Shown here in pieces: positions 9,042 to 17,922 of a DNA stretch of 64,000 bases (the first letter of the stretch is position 1; each line of letters opens with the position of its first letter). A program made the translations under genes and the position numbers. This stretch comes from Methylocystis sp. MJC1 (GTDB lineage: Bacteria > Pseudomonadota > Alphaproteobacteria > Rhizobiales > Beijerinckiaceae): NCBI RefSeq assembly GCF_026427715.1, contig NZ_CP107558.1:2393001-2457000 (forward strand), read 5' to 3'. The notes beneath the pieces are model-generated. The model searched no databases, was not told where the DNA came from, and saw only the letters and a list, made by a program, of their open reading frames with translations.

Positions 9042-10271
9042 TTACGCCCCGTTCCCCGTAAAGCTTCTCGGCGCCGGAGAAATAATCTTCGCCGCGCCGC
9101 CGCCGATTTCGAGCACCGAGAGGCCGCGTTCATTCGTCCCGTCGGGCCGGAAGCGGAAGACGCCGTCGGCGCCGTTGAAGCCCGAGGGATTGGTGAGCAC
9201 GCCCTCGGAATAGCGCTGCGAACCCTGCGAGCGCGACAATGCGATGGCGAGCGACACGGCGTCATAGGCGAGCGTCGCGATGCGCGCCGGGTCGGAGCCG
9301 AATTTCGCCTTGTAGCGCTGCGCGAAGGCGTTGAAGCCGGCGTTCTCCGGCGCCGTGAACCAGGCGCCCTGCAGCGCCGGCAGGTTCAACGCGCGCGCGT
9401 CGTTCCAAAGGCCCGTGCCGATGATCTGCACCTTCTTCGAGTCGATGCCATTGGCGACGAGCTCTTTCGAGACGCTCCCCATCGCGTCGGCCTGTTCGGG
9501 GACGAAAATCGCGTCGAACTGGTCGCGGGCGGCGGCGAGGCGCTGGACGGACTCGCCCGGAGCGCCGGGCTTATAGCGCTCGATCATCGGCACGCGCAGG
9601 CCGTAATTTGCGGCGCTTTGCTGGAACTGCGCCAGGGCCAAGGTTCCGTAATCATTTTCGGGCGCCAGCACGGCGATGGATTTCTTGCCCCGCTGCGCCG
9701 CGAAGCTCACGCCGCGATCGACATAGCCTTCGACGAGGAAGGAGAGGAGATAGTTCCCCTTCCCCGCCGCGGAGGAATCGGTCGAGAAAGCGATCACGGG
9801 CTTGCTGGCGGAATGCGCGACGCGGCCAGCTTCCTTCACATCGGTCGCGAAGACCGGGCCGAGGATGATTTCCGCGCCCTCGTTGACGGCCTCCTGGGTG
9901 GCAGCTGCTGCGCCGGCCGGCGTGGATTTGTCGTCCTTGACCAGAATGGTCACGTCATTGGAGCCGCTGTCGGCATAGGCGAGCTTGGCGGCGTTGCGCA
10001 AAGAGGCGCCGACCGACGACGGGCCATTGGGGCCGGTCAGCGGCACCACGAGGCCAACCTTCACCGCGCCATTGCCGATCGTCTCGCTGGCGTCGGCGGT
10101 CGCGACCTGCCCCGAGGGCGGCGCGCCCACGCGAAGATCCTTCGCGCCGGGGATGCCCGGCCCCGCTCCGGGGTGGCAAGCCGCAAGCGTCAGCGCCGCC
10201 GCGCCGGCGAGAAGCCCCGCACGCAAGCGCCTGACAGCGCCGGGAAAGCCAGCTGAAAAACCCATCTTCAT
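9042..10271 (-). CDS. LpoA-like penicillin-binding protein activator lipoprotein
   Basis: This 409-residue lipoprotein has a signal peptide ending in LTLAAC (lipobox Cys), then a type I periplasmic binding fold: VKVGLVVPLTGPNGPSSVG, AEIILGPVFATDVKEAGRVA, KSIAVLAPENDYG and FDAIFVPEQADAMGSV. The family (Peripla_BP_6/LpoA C-domain) includes lipoproteins that activate PBP1A, and also branched-chain amino-acid binding proteins. Its neighbours decide: rsmI lies divergently and yraN beyond it, the same set as yraL-yraM(lpoA)-yraN in gammaproteobacteria. A role in peptidoglycan synthesis control is therefore inferred. MKMGFSAG at 10271 is taken as start because the signal peptide begins there; an upstream in-frame start exists at 10331. 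Confidence 0.82.
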   Translation of the reverse strand: MKMGFSAGFPGAVRRLRAGLLAGAAALTLAACHPGAGPGIPGAKDLRVGAPPSGQVATADASETIGNGAVKVGLVVPLTGPNGPSSVGASLRNAAKLAYADSGSNDVTILVKDDKSTPAGAAAATQEAVNEGAEIILGPVFATDVKEAGRVAHSASKPVIAFSTDSSAAGKGNYLLSFLVEGYVDRGVSFAAQRGKKSIAVLAPENDYGTLALAQFQQSAANYGLRVPMIERYKPGAPGESVQRLAAARDQFDAIFVPEQADAMGSVSKELVANGIDSKKVQIIGTGLWNDARALNLPALQGAWFTAPENAGFNAFAQRYKAKFGSDPARIATLAYDAVSLAIALSRSQGSQRYSEGVLTNPSGFNGADGVFRFRPDGTNERGLSVLEIGGGAAKIISPAPRSFTGNGA

Positions 10272-10449
10272 AGAGACCCCAAGCCCCCGCGCCTGAGCCG
10301 CCGGGGCCGCGCGCGCATGTTTCCTGTGCATAGGGTCCGTCTCCCGACGTGAATGTCAATAGATGAGGGTTTTGGGAGTAAATTGGGGCCTTGCCGAGAC
10401 GGTTCGGATCGTTCCATATTCCGAACATTCGGGCGACAAAACGAACGAT

Positions 10450-11379
10450 ATGGAGATTGCCAGCATGGCCGCCGACGACGCCCCCTCTCCCGCTGCGGGC
10501 TACACGGCGTTCGGCCTGCGCGCCGAGGCCGAGAAAATCGAACCCGGCCTGCATGTTGTCGCCACGCCGATCGGCAATTTGAAGGATATTTCCTTCCGCG
10601 CGCTCTCGACGCTCGCGGCCGCCGACGCCGTCGTCGCCGAGGATACGCGCGTCACCAAGAACCTGTTGGCGCATTATGGAATCTCGACGCCGCTCGTCGC
10701 CTATCACGAGCACAACGCGGCGGTGATTCGTCCGCATCTTCTCGCGCGGCTGGAATCGGGCGCGAAGCTGGCGCTCGTCTCCGACGCCGGCACGCCGCTC
10801 GTCTCGGACCCGGGATTCAAGCTGGTGCAAGAGGCGCTGGAAAAGGGGTTGCACGTCACTTCCGTCCCCGGCCCTTCCGCCGTCCTGGCGTCGCTCGTCG
10901 TCGCCGGCTTGCCGACCGATCGCTTCTTCTTCGAAGGTTTCCTGCCGCATAAGAGCGGCCCCCGGCGGGCGCGACTTGCGGAGCTTGCGCAGATTCCCGG
11001 CACGCTGGTCTTCTTCGAAAGCCCCCGCCGCCTCGCCGAGACGCTAGCCGATTGCGCCGCGGTGCTCGGCCCGCGTAGCGCCGCCATCGCCCGCGAGCTG
11101 ACGAAGATGTACGAATCCGTTCGGCGCGGGCGGTTGGACGAACTCTCCGAGGCGCTCGCCAAGGAGGAGCCGCCCAGGGGCGAGATCGTGCTGCTGGTGG
11201 CGCCGCCGGAAGCGGGCGCGGCGGAGGTCGCGGCCGCGGATCTCGACGCCAAAATCGAGGCCGCTTTGGGGACTTATTCTGTGAAGGACGCCGCCAGCGT
11301 CGTGTCGGCGGAGACCGGCCAGCCGCGCCGCCAGGTCTATGCGCGGGCGCTGCAATTGGCGGCGGAGCGAGGGAAGTAA
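10450..11379 (+). CDS. rsmI: 16S rRNA 2'-O-ribose C1402 methyltransferase
   Basis: The SAM-dependent tetrapyrrole-methylase fold is plain: VVATPIGNLKDISFRAL, AEDTRVTKNLLAHYGI, VSDAGTPLVSDPGFKL and the conserved LVFFESPRRL. RsmI methylates the 2'-hydroxyl of C1402 in the decoding centre of 16S rRNA using S-adenosylmethionine. Length (309 from ATG 10450) is slightly over the usual 280-290 because of a short N-terminal extension; ATG 10465 is an alternative. It is divergent from the LpoA-like gene and followed by yraN. Confidence 0.93.
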   Translation: MEIASMAADDAPSPAAGYTAFGLRAEAEKIEPGLHVVATPIGNLKDISFRALSTLAAADAVVAEDTRVTKNLLAHYGISTPLVAYHEHNAAVIRPHLLARLESGAKLALVSDAGTPLVSDPGFKLVQEALEKGLHVTSVPGPSAVLASLVVAGLPTDRFFFEGFLPHKSGPRRARLAELAQIPGTLVFFESPRRLAETLADCAAVLGPRSAAIARELTKMYESVRRGRLDELSEALAKEEPPRGEIVLLVAPPEAGAAEVAAADLDAKIEAALGTYSVKDAASVVSAETGQPRRQVYARALQLAAERGK

Positions 11380-11387
11380 TGAGCCCT

Positions 11388-11430
11388 GTCATTCCCGACG
11401 CTCGCGCAGCGAGCGATCGGGAATCCAAAG
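11388..11430. repeat. Repeat family B, half copy
   Basis: GTCATTCCCGACGCTCGCGC...GAGCGATCGGGAATCC is one arm-loop-arm half of the full repeat B, placed between rsmI and yraN. Confidence 0.75.
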
Positions 11431-11503
11431 CCAAAAGCGGGGTGCTGAAGGGAAAGCCTGATAGTGATGTGACCTTCTTTTTCTATTCTTTTCTGGCTGA
11501 GTG

Positions 11504-11884
11504 ATGAAGCACAGGGACGAAGACGCGCGCCGCTCCGCATTTGCCTATGGACTGCGCTCGGAAACCATCGCAGCCCTGTGGCTGCGCGTACAACTCTATA
11601 CGATCCTCGACCGTAACTTCCGCACGAAGGGCGGCGAGATCGACATTGTCGCAAAGCGCGGAAACACCGTCGTCTTCGTCGAGGTGAAGGCGCGCGGCGA
11701 TCTGGCGGAGGCCGCCATCGCCATCACCCCGCAAAAGCAGCGCCGCATCTCGCGCGCCATTGATCGCTGGATCGCCGCGAACCCTTGGGCGATGCGCTGC
11801 ACGCTGCGCGGCGACGCGATCTTCATCGCGCCGGGAAAGTTGCCGCAGCATGTGGAGAATGCTTTCGAGCTGGGGGTGGGGTGA
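11504..11884 (+). CDS. YraN family (UPF0102) nuclease-fold protein
   Basis: A 126-residue protein with the restriction-endonuclease-like core of UPF0102: ILDRNFRTKGGEIDIVAKRG followed by VVFVEVKARGD, that is E-x-D...E-x-K. A Holliday-junction-resolvase-like fold is established for the family, but its function is not. ATG 11504 follows a GTG at 11501 in the same frame. It lies downstream of rsmI, the usual context, and overlaps nothing; repeat B half separates them. The C-terminus after ENAFELGVG is short and unremarkable. Confidence 0.88.
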   Translation: MKHRDEDARRSAFAYGLRSETIAALWLRVQLYTILDRNFRTKGGEIDIVAKRGNTVVFVEVKARGDLAEAAIAITPQKQRRISRAIDRWIAANPWAMRCTLRGDAIFIAPGKLPQHVENAFELGVG

Positions 11885-11948
11885 GACTATTCTGCTTGAA
11901 CGACGTGCGTGGCGAACCAACCGAGCGGAGCTGCGTGATTGCATAGGA

Positions 11949-12686
11949 TCACCCACCCGTATCAATAAACCGCCGCTGCCTTCCCTCCAACACTCCCGCC
12001 GTCAGCACGCCGCTCTTGAAAGCGTGCGTATCCAGATTGATGCGGTTCGCCAGATTTTCCACGCGCGCATGCGGCGTGTGCCCATGCACGATCACCTTCT
12101 CGAACGGCGCCCGGTAGCCCAGGAACTCATAGCGAATCCACATGAGATCACCGGGGTCTTGTTGGGCGAGCGGCACATGCGGCCGCACGCCGGCGTGGCA
12201 GAAAAAATAATCGCCATATTCGGCTGAAAGCGCCGTCTCTTCGAGAAAGCGCCGATGCGAATCGGGAAAACGCTCGAGAAACGCTTTCAGCACCGCCGGC
12301 GCACCGCCGTGCGTCATTTCCCGGCTCGCGTCGACGCCGTAGGAGGCGAGCGTCGTCAACCCGCCGAAGGCGACGAGCTGGTCCAGCAGCGCTGGGTTGT
12401 CGAGATAGCGCAGCATCACGTCTTCGTGATTGCCGCGCAAGGTCACGATGGGCGTTGGGAAGTCGCGACGCGCCAGACGGTCGATCACGCCCCGCGAGTC
12501 GAGACCGCGATCGACATAATCGCCTAGAAAGACCGTGATCACACGGTCATAGGCGCCATTTCGAAGATCGCCGTCCACGCTCTGCGCGAGGCGATCCAAA
12601 AGATCGGCGCGGCCGTGGATGTCTCCGATCGCATAAATCCGCACGCCCTCCGGCGCTGCGGCGTTCGAGACCATTGCTTCAGCCAT
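11949..12686 (-). CDS. PrpA/ApaH-like metallophosphatase
   Basis: All PPP-family motifs are visible in order: GDIHGRADLLDRL, LGDYVDRGLDSRGV, LRGNHEDVML and, near the C-terminus, FCHAG and VIVHGHTPH. The 245-residue size fits bacterial serine/threonine phosphatases and the symmetric Ap4A hydrolases, which cannot be told apart from sequence alone. It would act in the cytoplasm on phosphoproteins or dinucleoside polyphosphates. The gene is divergent from haoA with about 150 bp between the starts. Confidence 0.85.
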   Translation of the reverse strand: MAEAMVSNAAAPEGVRIYAIGDIHGRADLLDRLAQSVDGDLRNGAYDRVITVFLGDYVDRGLDSRGVIDRLARRDFPTPIVTLRGNHEDVMLRYLDNPALLDQLVAFGGLTTLASYGVDASREMTHGGAPAVLKAFLERFPDSHRRFLEETALSAEYGDYFFCHAGVRPHVPLAQQDPGDLMWIRYEFLGYRAPFEKVIVHGHTPHARVENLANRINLDTHAFKSGVLTAGVLEGRQRRFIDTGG

Positions 12687-12836
12687 CGGCGCATCCTCCG
12701 ATCCAATTTCGTGGTCGCGACCTAAACGACGAAAAAAGCGGCAATGGCGCCATTGACGCCATCGGCTGTGGCCCTTCCAATCAAGCCTCCGCTATCGACA
12801 ATGCCACGCGGAAGACTCTCCCAGGCCGAGGGGCAA

Positions 12837-14540
12837 ATGTGGAAATTTAGAGCGATTCTGCGCCGGCGCTTATGCGTTGGCATTCTCATGCTAATGAGCG
12901 TCCTTACAGCCTCGCTCGCGCCGGGGCGCGCAGAGACGCCCGACGAGACCTACAAGGCCCTCGGCGTTTCCAAGGGCGCGACGCCCAAGGAACTCTATGA
13001 TGCGCTGGAAAAGCGTTATCATGATGAAGCCCAGGGCGCGGGCAAGGGATCGCTGTCCAAATATTGGGAGCCGATCCCGATCTCAAAATATCTGAACCCG
13101 CATTCCTTCTATAAGCCGCCGCAGACGATCGACGTCGACGCTTCGCGCGGCCAATGCGTGGAGTGCCACCAGCAGACCTCCCCCGGCTGGACTCACAGCT
13201 GGCAGAGGAGCGTCCATGGCAATCTGGACCAAATCCGCAATCTGCCAGAGAGCGACTCCCGCGCCTATAAGAAGGCGATGATCAAGGAGGTCGAAGCGAA
13301 CCTTCAGTCGATGGGCAAGCTCAAGGCCGGAGAGACGCTGAAGGAAGTCGGCTGTATCGACTGCCACATGGGCGTCGGCCAGGATCACGGCCAGCATAAG
13401 ACCGAGCTGAAAATGCCCGACGCCGCCGCCTGCGGCCAGTGTCACGTGCAGCAATTCGCCGAGCGCGAATCCGAGCGCGACACTTTCACCTGGCCGCAGG
13501 ACCAGTGGAAGCCGGGCCATCCGTCACACGCACTCTCCTATAAGGCCAATGTCGAGAACGCCATTTGGGCGGCGATGGAGCAGCGTGAGGTGGCCGAGGG
13601 CTGCACTTTCTGTCACACGCCGCAGACGACGTGTAACTCCTGCCATACGCGCCACGAATTTTCAGCGGTGGAGGCCCGCAAGCCGCAGGCCTGCGCGCAG
13701 TGCCACAATGGCGTCGATCACAATGAATTCGAGGGCTACATGCTCTCGAAGCATGGCACGGTCTATCAGGCGCGCGGCGACCAATGGGACTGGAACGCCC
13801 GTCTGGCCGACGCGCTCGACAAGGGCCATATGAACGCGCCGACCTGCCAGTTCTGCCACATGGAATATCAGGGCAAGTTCACGCATAATATGGTGCGCAA
13901 GGCGCGCTGGGCCTTCATGCCCATGCCGAAGATCGCCGATAATCTGAACCACCCCTGGTTCACGGCGCGCAAGGAATCCTGGGTCTCGACCTGCTCGAAC
14001 TGCCACTCCGACAGTTTCGCGCGCGCCTATCTCGACGGCATGGACAAGGGCGTCATCTCCGGGCTCGAAATCACCGAGAAATCGCGCAGCGTGCTGGTGA
14101 AGCTCTATAACGACAAGTTGCTGCCGGGCCAGAAGACGAACCGCCCCGCGCCCCCCGCGCCGGAGAAGGACGACGCCGGCGCCTTCTTCCAGCTCTTCTG
14201 GCAGAAGGGCAATAATCCTTCGGCCGTGGAATATGAGTTCGCCGAAATGTGGGAGCACCATCAGATCAAGCACTATAAGGCGCTCGCGCATATGAACCCC
14301 GGCGGCTACACCTATTCCGAAGGCTGGTCGCAGCTCGTCAAAAGCGCCGCGAAGATCAATGACGAGGATACGCGCTTGCGCGAGGCGGCGGAGATTCGCA
14401 CGGAGTTGAAGCGCATCTCTGGCGAGAAGCGCGGCGATCTCGAATTCGACTCGCCTCAGCAGCGCATGATCGCCGCGGGCCTCGGCGCCATCGCCGTGTT
14501 GCTGGGCGGCGCGTTCCTGCTGAGAAGGAAGCGCCAATAG
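12837..14540 (+). CDS. haoA: Hydroxylamine oxidoreductase, octahaem cytochrome c
   Basis: The 567-residue precursor has a signal peptide (LMLMSVLTASLAPGRA, then ETPDE) and exactly eight CxxCH haem sites: CVECH 107, CIDCH 173, CGQCH 199, CTFCH 256, CNSCH 266, CAQCH 286, CQFCH 337, CSNCH 386. A HMNPGGYTYSEGW block holds tyrosines 491 and 493 in the region where the haem P460 cross-linking tyrosine of nitrifier HAO sits. A C-terminal hydrophobic segment (IAAGLGAIAVLLGGAFLL) ends in RRKRQ, a possible membrane anchor. HAO oxidises hydroxylamine in the periplasm; methanotrophs need this because methane monooxygenase oxidises ammonia by accident. ATG 12837 is preferred (GAGGGG before it; signal peptide follows) over 12744. 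haoB follows. Confidence 0.93.
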   Translation: MWKFRAILRRRLCVGILMLMSVLTASLAPGRAETPDETYKALGVSKGATPKELYDALEKRYHDEAQGAGKGSLSKYWEPIPISKYLNPHSFYKPPQTIDVDASRGQCVECHQQTSPGWTHSWQRSVHGNLDQIRNLPESDSRAYKKAMIKEVEANLQSMGKLKAGETLKEVGCIDCHMGVGQDHGQHKTELKMPDAAACGQCHVQQFAERESERDTFTWPQDQWKPGHPSHALSYKANVENAIWAAMEQREVAEGCTFCHTPQTTCNSCHTRHEFSAVEARKPQACAQCHNGVDHNEFEGYMLSKHGTVYQARGDQWDWNARLADALDKGHMNAPTCQFCHMEYQGKFTHNMVRKARWAFMPMPKIADNLNHPWFTARKESWVSTCSNCHSDSFARAYLDGMDKGVISGLEITEKSRSVLVKLYNDKLLPGQKTNRPAPPAPEKDDAGAFFQLFWQKGNNPSAVEYEFAEMWEHHQIKHYKALAHMNPGGYTYSEGWSQLVKSAAKINDEDTRLREAAEIRTELKRISGEKRGDLEFDSPQQRMIAAGLGAIAVLLGGAFLLRRKRQ

Positions 14541-14548
14541 GAGCCTCT

Positions 14549-14630
14549 CGTCATTGCGAGGCGCAAAGCGACGAAGCAATCCAGGGCCGCGATCGCTGCT
14601 CTGGATTGCTTCGCTTCGCTCGCAATGACG
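14549..14630. repeat. Repeat family C, inverted pair
   Basis: CGTCATTGCGAGGCGCAAAG...GCAATCCAG then CTGGATTGCTTC...CGCAATGACG form a long hairpin directly after the haoA stop codon. Confidence 0.85.
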
Positions 14631-14666
14631 GGTACATTTCCGCCTGAGACAGCTCGCATGGGACTT

Positions 14667-14770
14667 GTCATTCCCGGCGGGCTGAAAGCCCGACCGGGAA
14701 TCCAGAGCCGCAAAAGCGCTAGTTTTGCTCTGGCTTCCCGATCGCTCGCTTTGCGAGCGTCGGGAATGAC
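14667..14770. repeat. Repeat family B between haoA and haoB
   Basis: A full-length copy, GTCATTCCCGGCGGGCTGAA to CGTCGGGAATGAC. Together with repeat C it fills most of the 270-bp gap between haoA and haoB. Confidence 0.9.
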
Positions 14771-14810
14771 ACCGAATTGCTGTTCGTCACATTCGACTGC
14801 ATGAGGATGC

Positions 14811-15758
14811 ATGAAAACTATCGTCGGCGTCGGGCTCATCGCCATAGGCTTCGCTTTGCTCGGCTGGGCGGGGTATTCGAGCCTACGCCCCGCATCCCAC
14901 TACACGCTGACGATTGCCGCCGCGCCCCAAGATGCGGCGAAAGAAGTCGCCAGCCTTGGCCTTGCGCCCGACTCGCTGCAACGGATCGAGATCTCGGTCT
15001 CCCAGGAACGGCGCCCCATCGCCGCCGGCCTCGTCGCGCGCGAGGGCGAGCGCTTGACCCCGCTCGTCTGGCGCAATGAGGTAACGGAGCCGATCCTGTT
15101 TTCGGACGTCTCCACCGCTGACATTACGAAAGTGCTGGCGGCCATTCGCGATCACGCGAGCGAAGACGCCGTCGTTCTCGCCTGGTGGGATTTGTCGCGC
15201 GCCATTCGCCTCGCCGCAAAGCGCAACGCGCCGCTCGACGACGCGCGCGCAAGCGGTTTGCTCATTCCCGCGGCGTGGTCCGACGCGCAGGGCATCGAGC
15301 AGGCGCGCTGGGGTGCGGGAGCGTCCCCGAAATCATCGGAAATATTCGACCGTTTCATCGACGCGCTCCTCTCGGATGAAAAGCGCGGCGCCGACATCTT
15401 GTCCGAAATCGCAGCCGGCAAGCCCGCCTATGTGGCCGTGCATATTTCGGATGTCTGGAAGGCGGCCGCCGCGCGGCCCGAGCGCCTGTCCATCGCCTAT
15501 AAGGATTTTCCGTCGTCAGGCGTGTCGCATGGCGTCATCAAATCAGCGACGCAGTGGATGCGCGAGCAGAAGATCGACGGCGGCTTCGCGGTGGAGCCGA
15601 TCGGCGGCGCGACGCGGCTGCACTATTTCACGCGCAAGGGCGACAGCGACGCGTTGATCGCCAAGCTCCTGCCTTTTTCGACCTCAAATCCGGCGCAGCT
15701 GGAGAGGCTGGAGCTCGTGTATCAGCATAAGGGCTGGTGGATTTATCGGTTGAAGTGA
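14811..15758 (+). CDS. haoB: Hydroxylamine oxidation protein HaoB
   Basis: This 315-residue protein starts with a single membrane segment (VGVGLIAIGFALLGWAGYSS) and continues as a periplasmic domain with conserved-looking stretches VVLAWWDLSRAIRLAAKR, AYVAVHISDVWK and LHYFTRKGD, ending LVYQHKGWWIYRLK. This matches the HaoB family that follows haoA in nitrifiers and methanotrophs; its biochemical role is unknown, and assembly or electron transfer from HAO has been proposed. GAGGA precedes the ATG. Two palindromic repeats separate it from haoA, so haoAB may not be expressed equally. Confidence 0.88.
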   Translation: MKTIVGVGLIAIGFALLGWAGYSSLRPASHYTLTIAAAPQDAAKEVASLGLAPDSLQRIEISVSQERRPIAAGLVAREGERLTPLVWRNEVTEPILFSDVSTADITKVLAAIRDHASEDAVVLAWWDLSRAIRLAAKRNAPLDDARASGLLIPAAWSDAQGIEQARWGAGASPKSSEIFDRFIDALLSDEKRGADILSEIAAGKPAYVAVHISDVWKAAAARPERLSIAYKDFPSSGVSHGVIKSATQWMREQKIDGGFAVEPIGGATRLHYFTRKGDSDALIAKLLPFSTSNPAQLERLELVYQHKGWWIYRLK

Positions 15759-15792
15759 GACCATTTCCGTTTGAACAGCTCACATTGGGGCT

Positions 15793-15897
15793 TGTCATTC
15801 CCGGCGGGCTGAAAGCCCGACCGGGAATCCAGAGCCACCAGAGCGCTGTTTCTGCTCTGGATTCCCGATCGCTCGCGCCGCGAGAGTCGGGAATGAC
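15793..15897. repeat. Repeat family B, left of small gene
   Basis: A full copy, nearly identical to the one at 16223-16327 and in the same orientation, with the same CCGTTTGAACAGCTC-type leader. The two bracket the 71-codon gene. Confidence 0.9.
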
Positions 15898-15940
15898 AAC
15901 GAACCAATCAAGCCAATCTCATATTAGACAAAAGCCCTGC

Positions 15941-16156
15941 TTATTGCGGCGTGCGCGCGCGCCGCTCGGACAAGCGCGCCATGGCCGCCTGAGCGGTTTG
16001 GTAGGCCTTCGCCTCCGCTCCTTTACAGAGGCCTTTTTCAACCGGAAGGGCATTTCCCGCCACGTAGACTTCCCATTGCCACATGGCGTTATGGCCAGCG
16101 CCCCCTCTGGAGCGCACTCTTACCGTATAATTCTGGTCCGGCTTTTCATTGGTCAT
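15941..16156 (-). CDS. Small conserved-looking protein, 71 residues
   Basis: The product (MTNEKPDQNYTVRVRSRGGA...) has normal residue composition: a beta-rich middle (MWQWEVYVAGNALPVEKGLC) then an amphipathic helix (KAYQTAQAAMARLSERRAR). It is soluble, with no signal peptide. The fold could resemble small DNA- or stress-related domains, but no family is recognised. The gene sits alone between two direct copies of repeat B and opposes haoB. The Shine-Dalgarno is weak. Confidence 0.6.
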   Translation of the reverse strand: MTNEKPDQNYTVRVRSRGGAGHNAMWQWEVYVAGNALPVEKGLCKGAEAKAYQTAQAAMARLSERRARTPQ

Positions 16157-16222
16157 GGCCGACTATGGCACGCCAAACCAGCTGATGATACCGTTTCCGC
16201 TTGAACAGCTCGCATGGGGACT

Positions 16223-16327
16223 TGTCATTCCCGGCGGGCTGAAAGCCCGGCCGGGAATCCAGAGCCACCAGAGCGCTGTTTTTGCTCTGGATTCCCGATC
16301 GCTCGCGCCGCGAGAGTCGGGAATGAC
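16223..16327. repeat. Repeat family B, right of small gene
   Basis: Same orientation as 15793-15897 and differing from it at only a few positions. The pair forms roughly 430-bp direct repeats (spacing start to start) around the small gene. Confidence 0.9.
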
Positions 16328-16389
16328 AACGACCCAATCCAGCCGATCCGTATGAAAGCGCACGCATTTCGCTCGCGGCGAAGCGCGCT

Positions 16390-17922
16390 TTAGCTGCGAA
16401 GCGCCGTCGCCAGCCGCGCAATCCCTTCCTCGATCTCTTTTTCAGTGAGCGCAACAAAACCCAGCATGAGCAACCGGTCGCCCCCATCGTTTTGATCGAA
16501 CCGCAACGCCGAGCCTGTCGCCAGCGAGCAAACGCCGACGCCCGCAGCCAGCCCCTTGGCCTCGACTTCCGCCGCGCTGGGGAAACGGTCGGGCAGCTTC
16601 CACACGAGATGCATGCCGGCCTGCTCGCCGTAAATCTCGCATTCGCCGAAATGCTTGTGCAGGGACGCCAGCAAGGCGTCGCGCCGCTCGCGATAAAGCT
16701 GGCGGATGCGGCGTAAATGGCGCCCGAATTCGCCGCTCGACATGAAGTCGGCCATCGCCGCCTGTTCGAGCCAGCTCTGGCCATTGTTCATCAGCATTTT
16801 CATGCGGCGGAAGCTGTCGACCAGACGGCGCGGCGCAACCACATAGCCGAGCCGCAGCCCCGGCCCCATGCATTTCGAGAAGGTGCCGAGATAAATCACG
16901 CGCTCGTTGCGGTCCAAGCCTTTCAGCGCCGTTAGCGGCGATCCGACGAAGCGGAAGTCGCTGTCGTAATCATCTTCCATGATGTAGGCGTCATATTGCG
17001 TCGCCCATGCAAGAAGCTCGATGCGGCGCTGCAGGCTCAGCGTCACGCCCACCGGATATTGATGCGACGGCGTCACATAGGCGACGGCGCCCGCAACCTG
17101 CGGCAGCTTGGTCACATCGAGCCCATCGCGGTCGATCGGCACCGGATACAGCTTCGCGCCGAGGCTTTCCAGCACATAGGCGGCGCCCTGATAGCATGGC
17201 GATTCGACCACAGCGGCCGAGCCGGGCGTCACGAGAAGTCGCCCAACCAGGTTGAAGCCGTCTTGGCAGCCGCCGACGATGATGATCTGCTCGGCGTCGC
17301 AGACGACGCCGCGCGCCGGCGCGAGATGTTTTGCGATCGCCTGGCGCAGTTCCAGGAGCCCGGCCGGGTCATTGTAGGTCGTCAGATCGGAGCCCGCCGA
17401 TTTCAACCGCGCCTTGATGTGCTGCGACCAGGCTTTCAGCGGAAAGCTGCGCGCATCGGGCTTGCCCACCCAGAAATCGGCGACGAGCCGCCGCCGCCCG
17501 GAGTCGGCAAGGCGGTGCGTGCGCAATTCGCGTAAAGGCTCCGCCAGGCCGCCGTCCTTGAGCTGCAGCGGCGCGGGCGGCGCGGCTTGCTCGGACGCCG
17601 ACGAAAAGAAAGCCGTGTCCGGCAGGTCAGGGGCGACGAAAGTGCCGACATAGGGCTTGGTGCGGATATAGCCTTCCGAAATCAGCCGCTCATAGGCCAG
17701 CACCGCCGTGTTGCGCGAGACGCCAAGCTGCGCGCTCAGCTCGCGCGTCGTCGGCAACGGGTCGTTGCCGCGCAGCCGGCCGTTTAGAATCATGGCGCGT
17801 ATCTGGTCGAAGATCTGCGTCTGCAGAGTCCCCTTATCGGACTCCTTGAGCATGATCGAGAGTTGCACTTGGCCGCTCCGGATCACCGGAGTCAGACGAC
17901 CGAGAGAGGCGATGCTCGTCAT
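16390..17922 (-). CDS. MocR-family regulator (GntR HTH plus aminotransferase fold)
   Basis: Residues about 30-100 form a GntR winged helix (QIFDQIRAMILNGRLRGNDP, then SAQLGVSRNTAVLAYERLI). The rest is an aspartate-aminotransferase-like domain with IIIVGGCQDGFNLVGRLL, YVTPSHQYPVG, a MEDDYDSDFRF block and IYLGTFSKCMGPGLRLGYV, whose lysine is the expected PLP Schiff-base site. At 510 residues it fits MocR/PdxR regulators, which sense PLP or an amino compound and control a nearby gene for PLP salvage, taurine, GABA or similar. No such target adjoins it: the divergent side holds only tiny genes, so its regulon is unknown. Confidence 0.9.
   Translation of the reverse strand: MTSIASLGRLTPVIRSGQVQLSIMLKESDKGTLQTQIFDQIRAMILNGRLRGNDPLPTTRELSAQLGVSRNTAVLAYERLISEGYIRTKPYVGTFVAPDLPDTAFFSSASEQAAPPAPLQLKDGGLAEPLRELRTHRLADSGRRRLVADFWVGKPDARSFPLKAWSQHIKARLKSAGSDLTTYNDPAGLLELRQAIAKHLAPARGVVCDAEQIIIVGGCQDGFNLVGRLLVTPGSAAVVESPCYQGAAYVLESLGAKLYPVPIDRDGLDVTKLPQVAGAVAYVTPSHQYPVGVTLSLQRRIELLAWATQYDAYIMEDDYDSDFRFVGSPLTALKGLDRNERVIYLGTFSKCMGPGLRLGYVVAPRRLVDSFRRMKMLMNNGQSWLEQAAMADFMSSGEFGRHLRRIRQLYRERRDALLASLHKHFGECEIYGEQAGMHLVWKLPDRFPSAAEVEAKGLAAGVGVCSLATGSALRFDQNDGGDRLLMLGFVALTEKEIEEGIARLATALRS

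Noticed and set aside
8889..10256. 455-codon rightward frame opposite the LpoA-like gene
   Set aside because: It begins inside repeat B and is antisense to a lipoprotein with clear signal peptide and binding-protein motifs.
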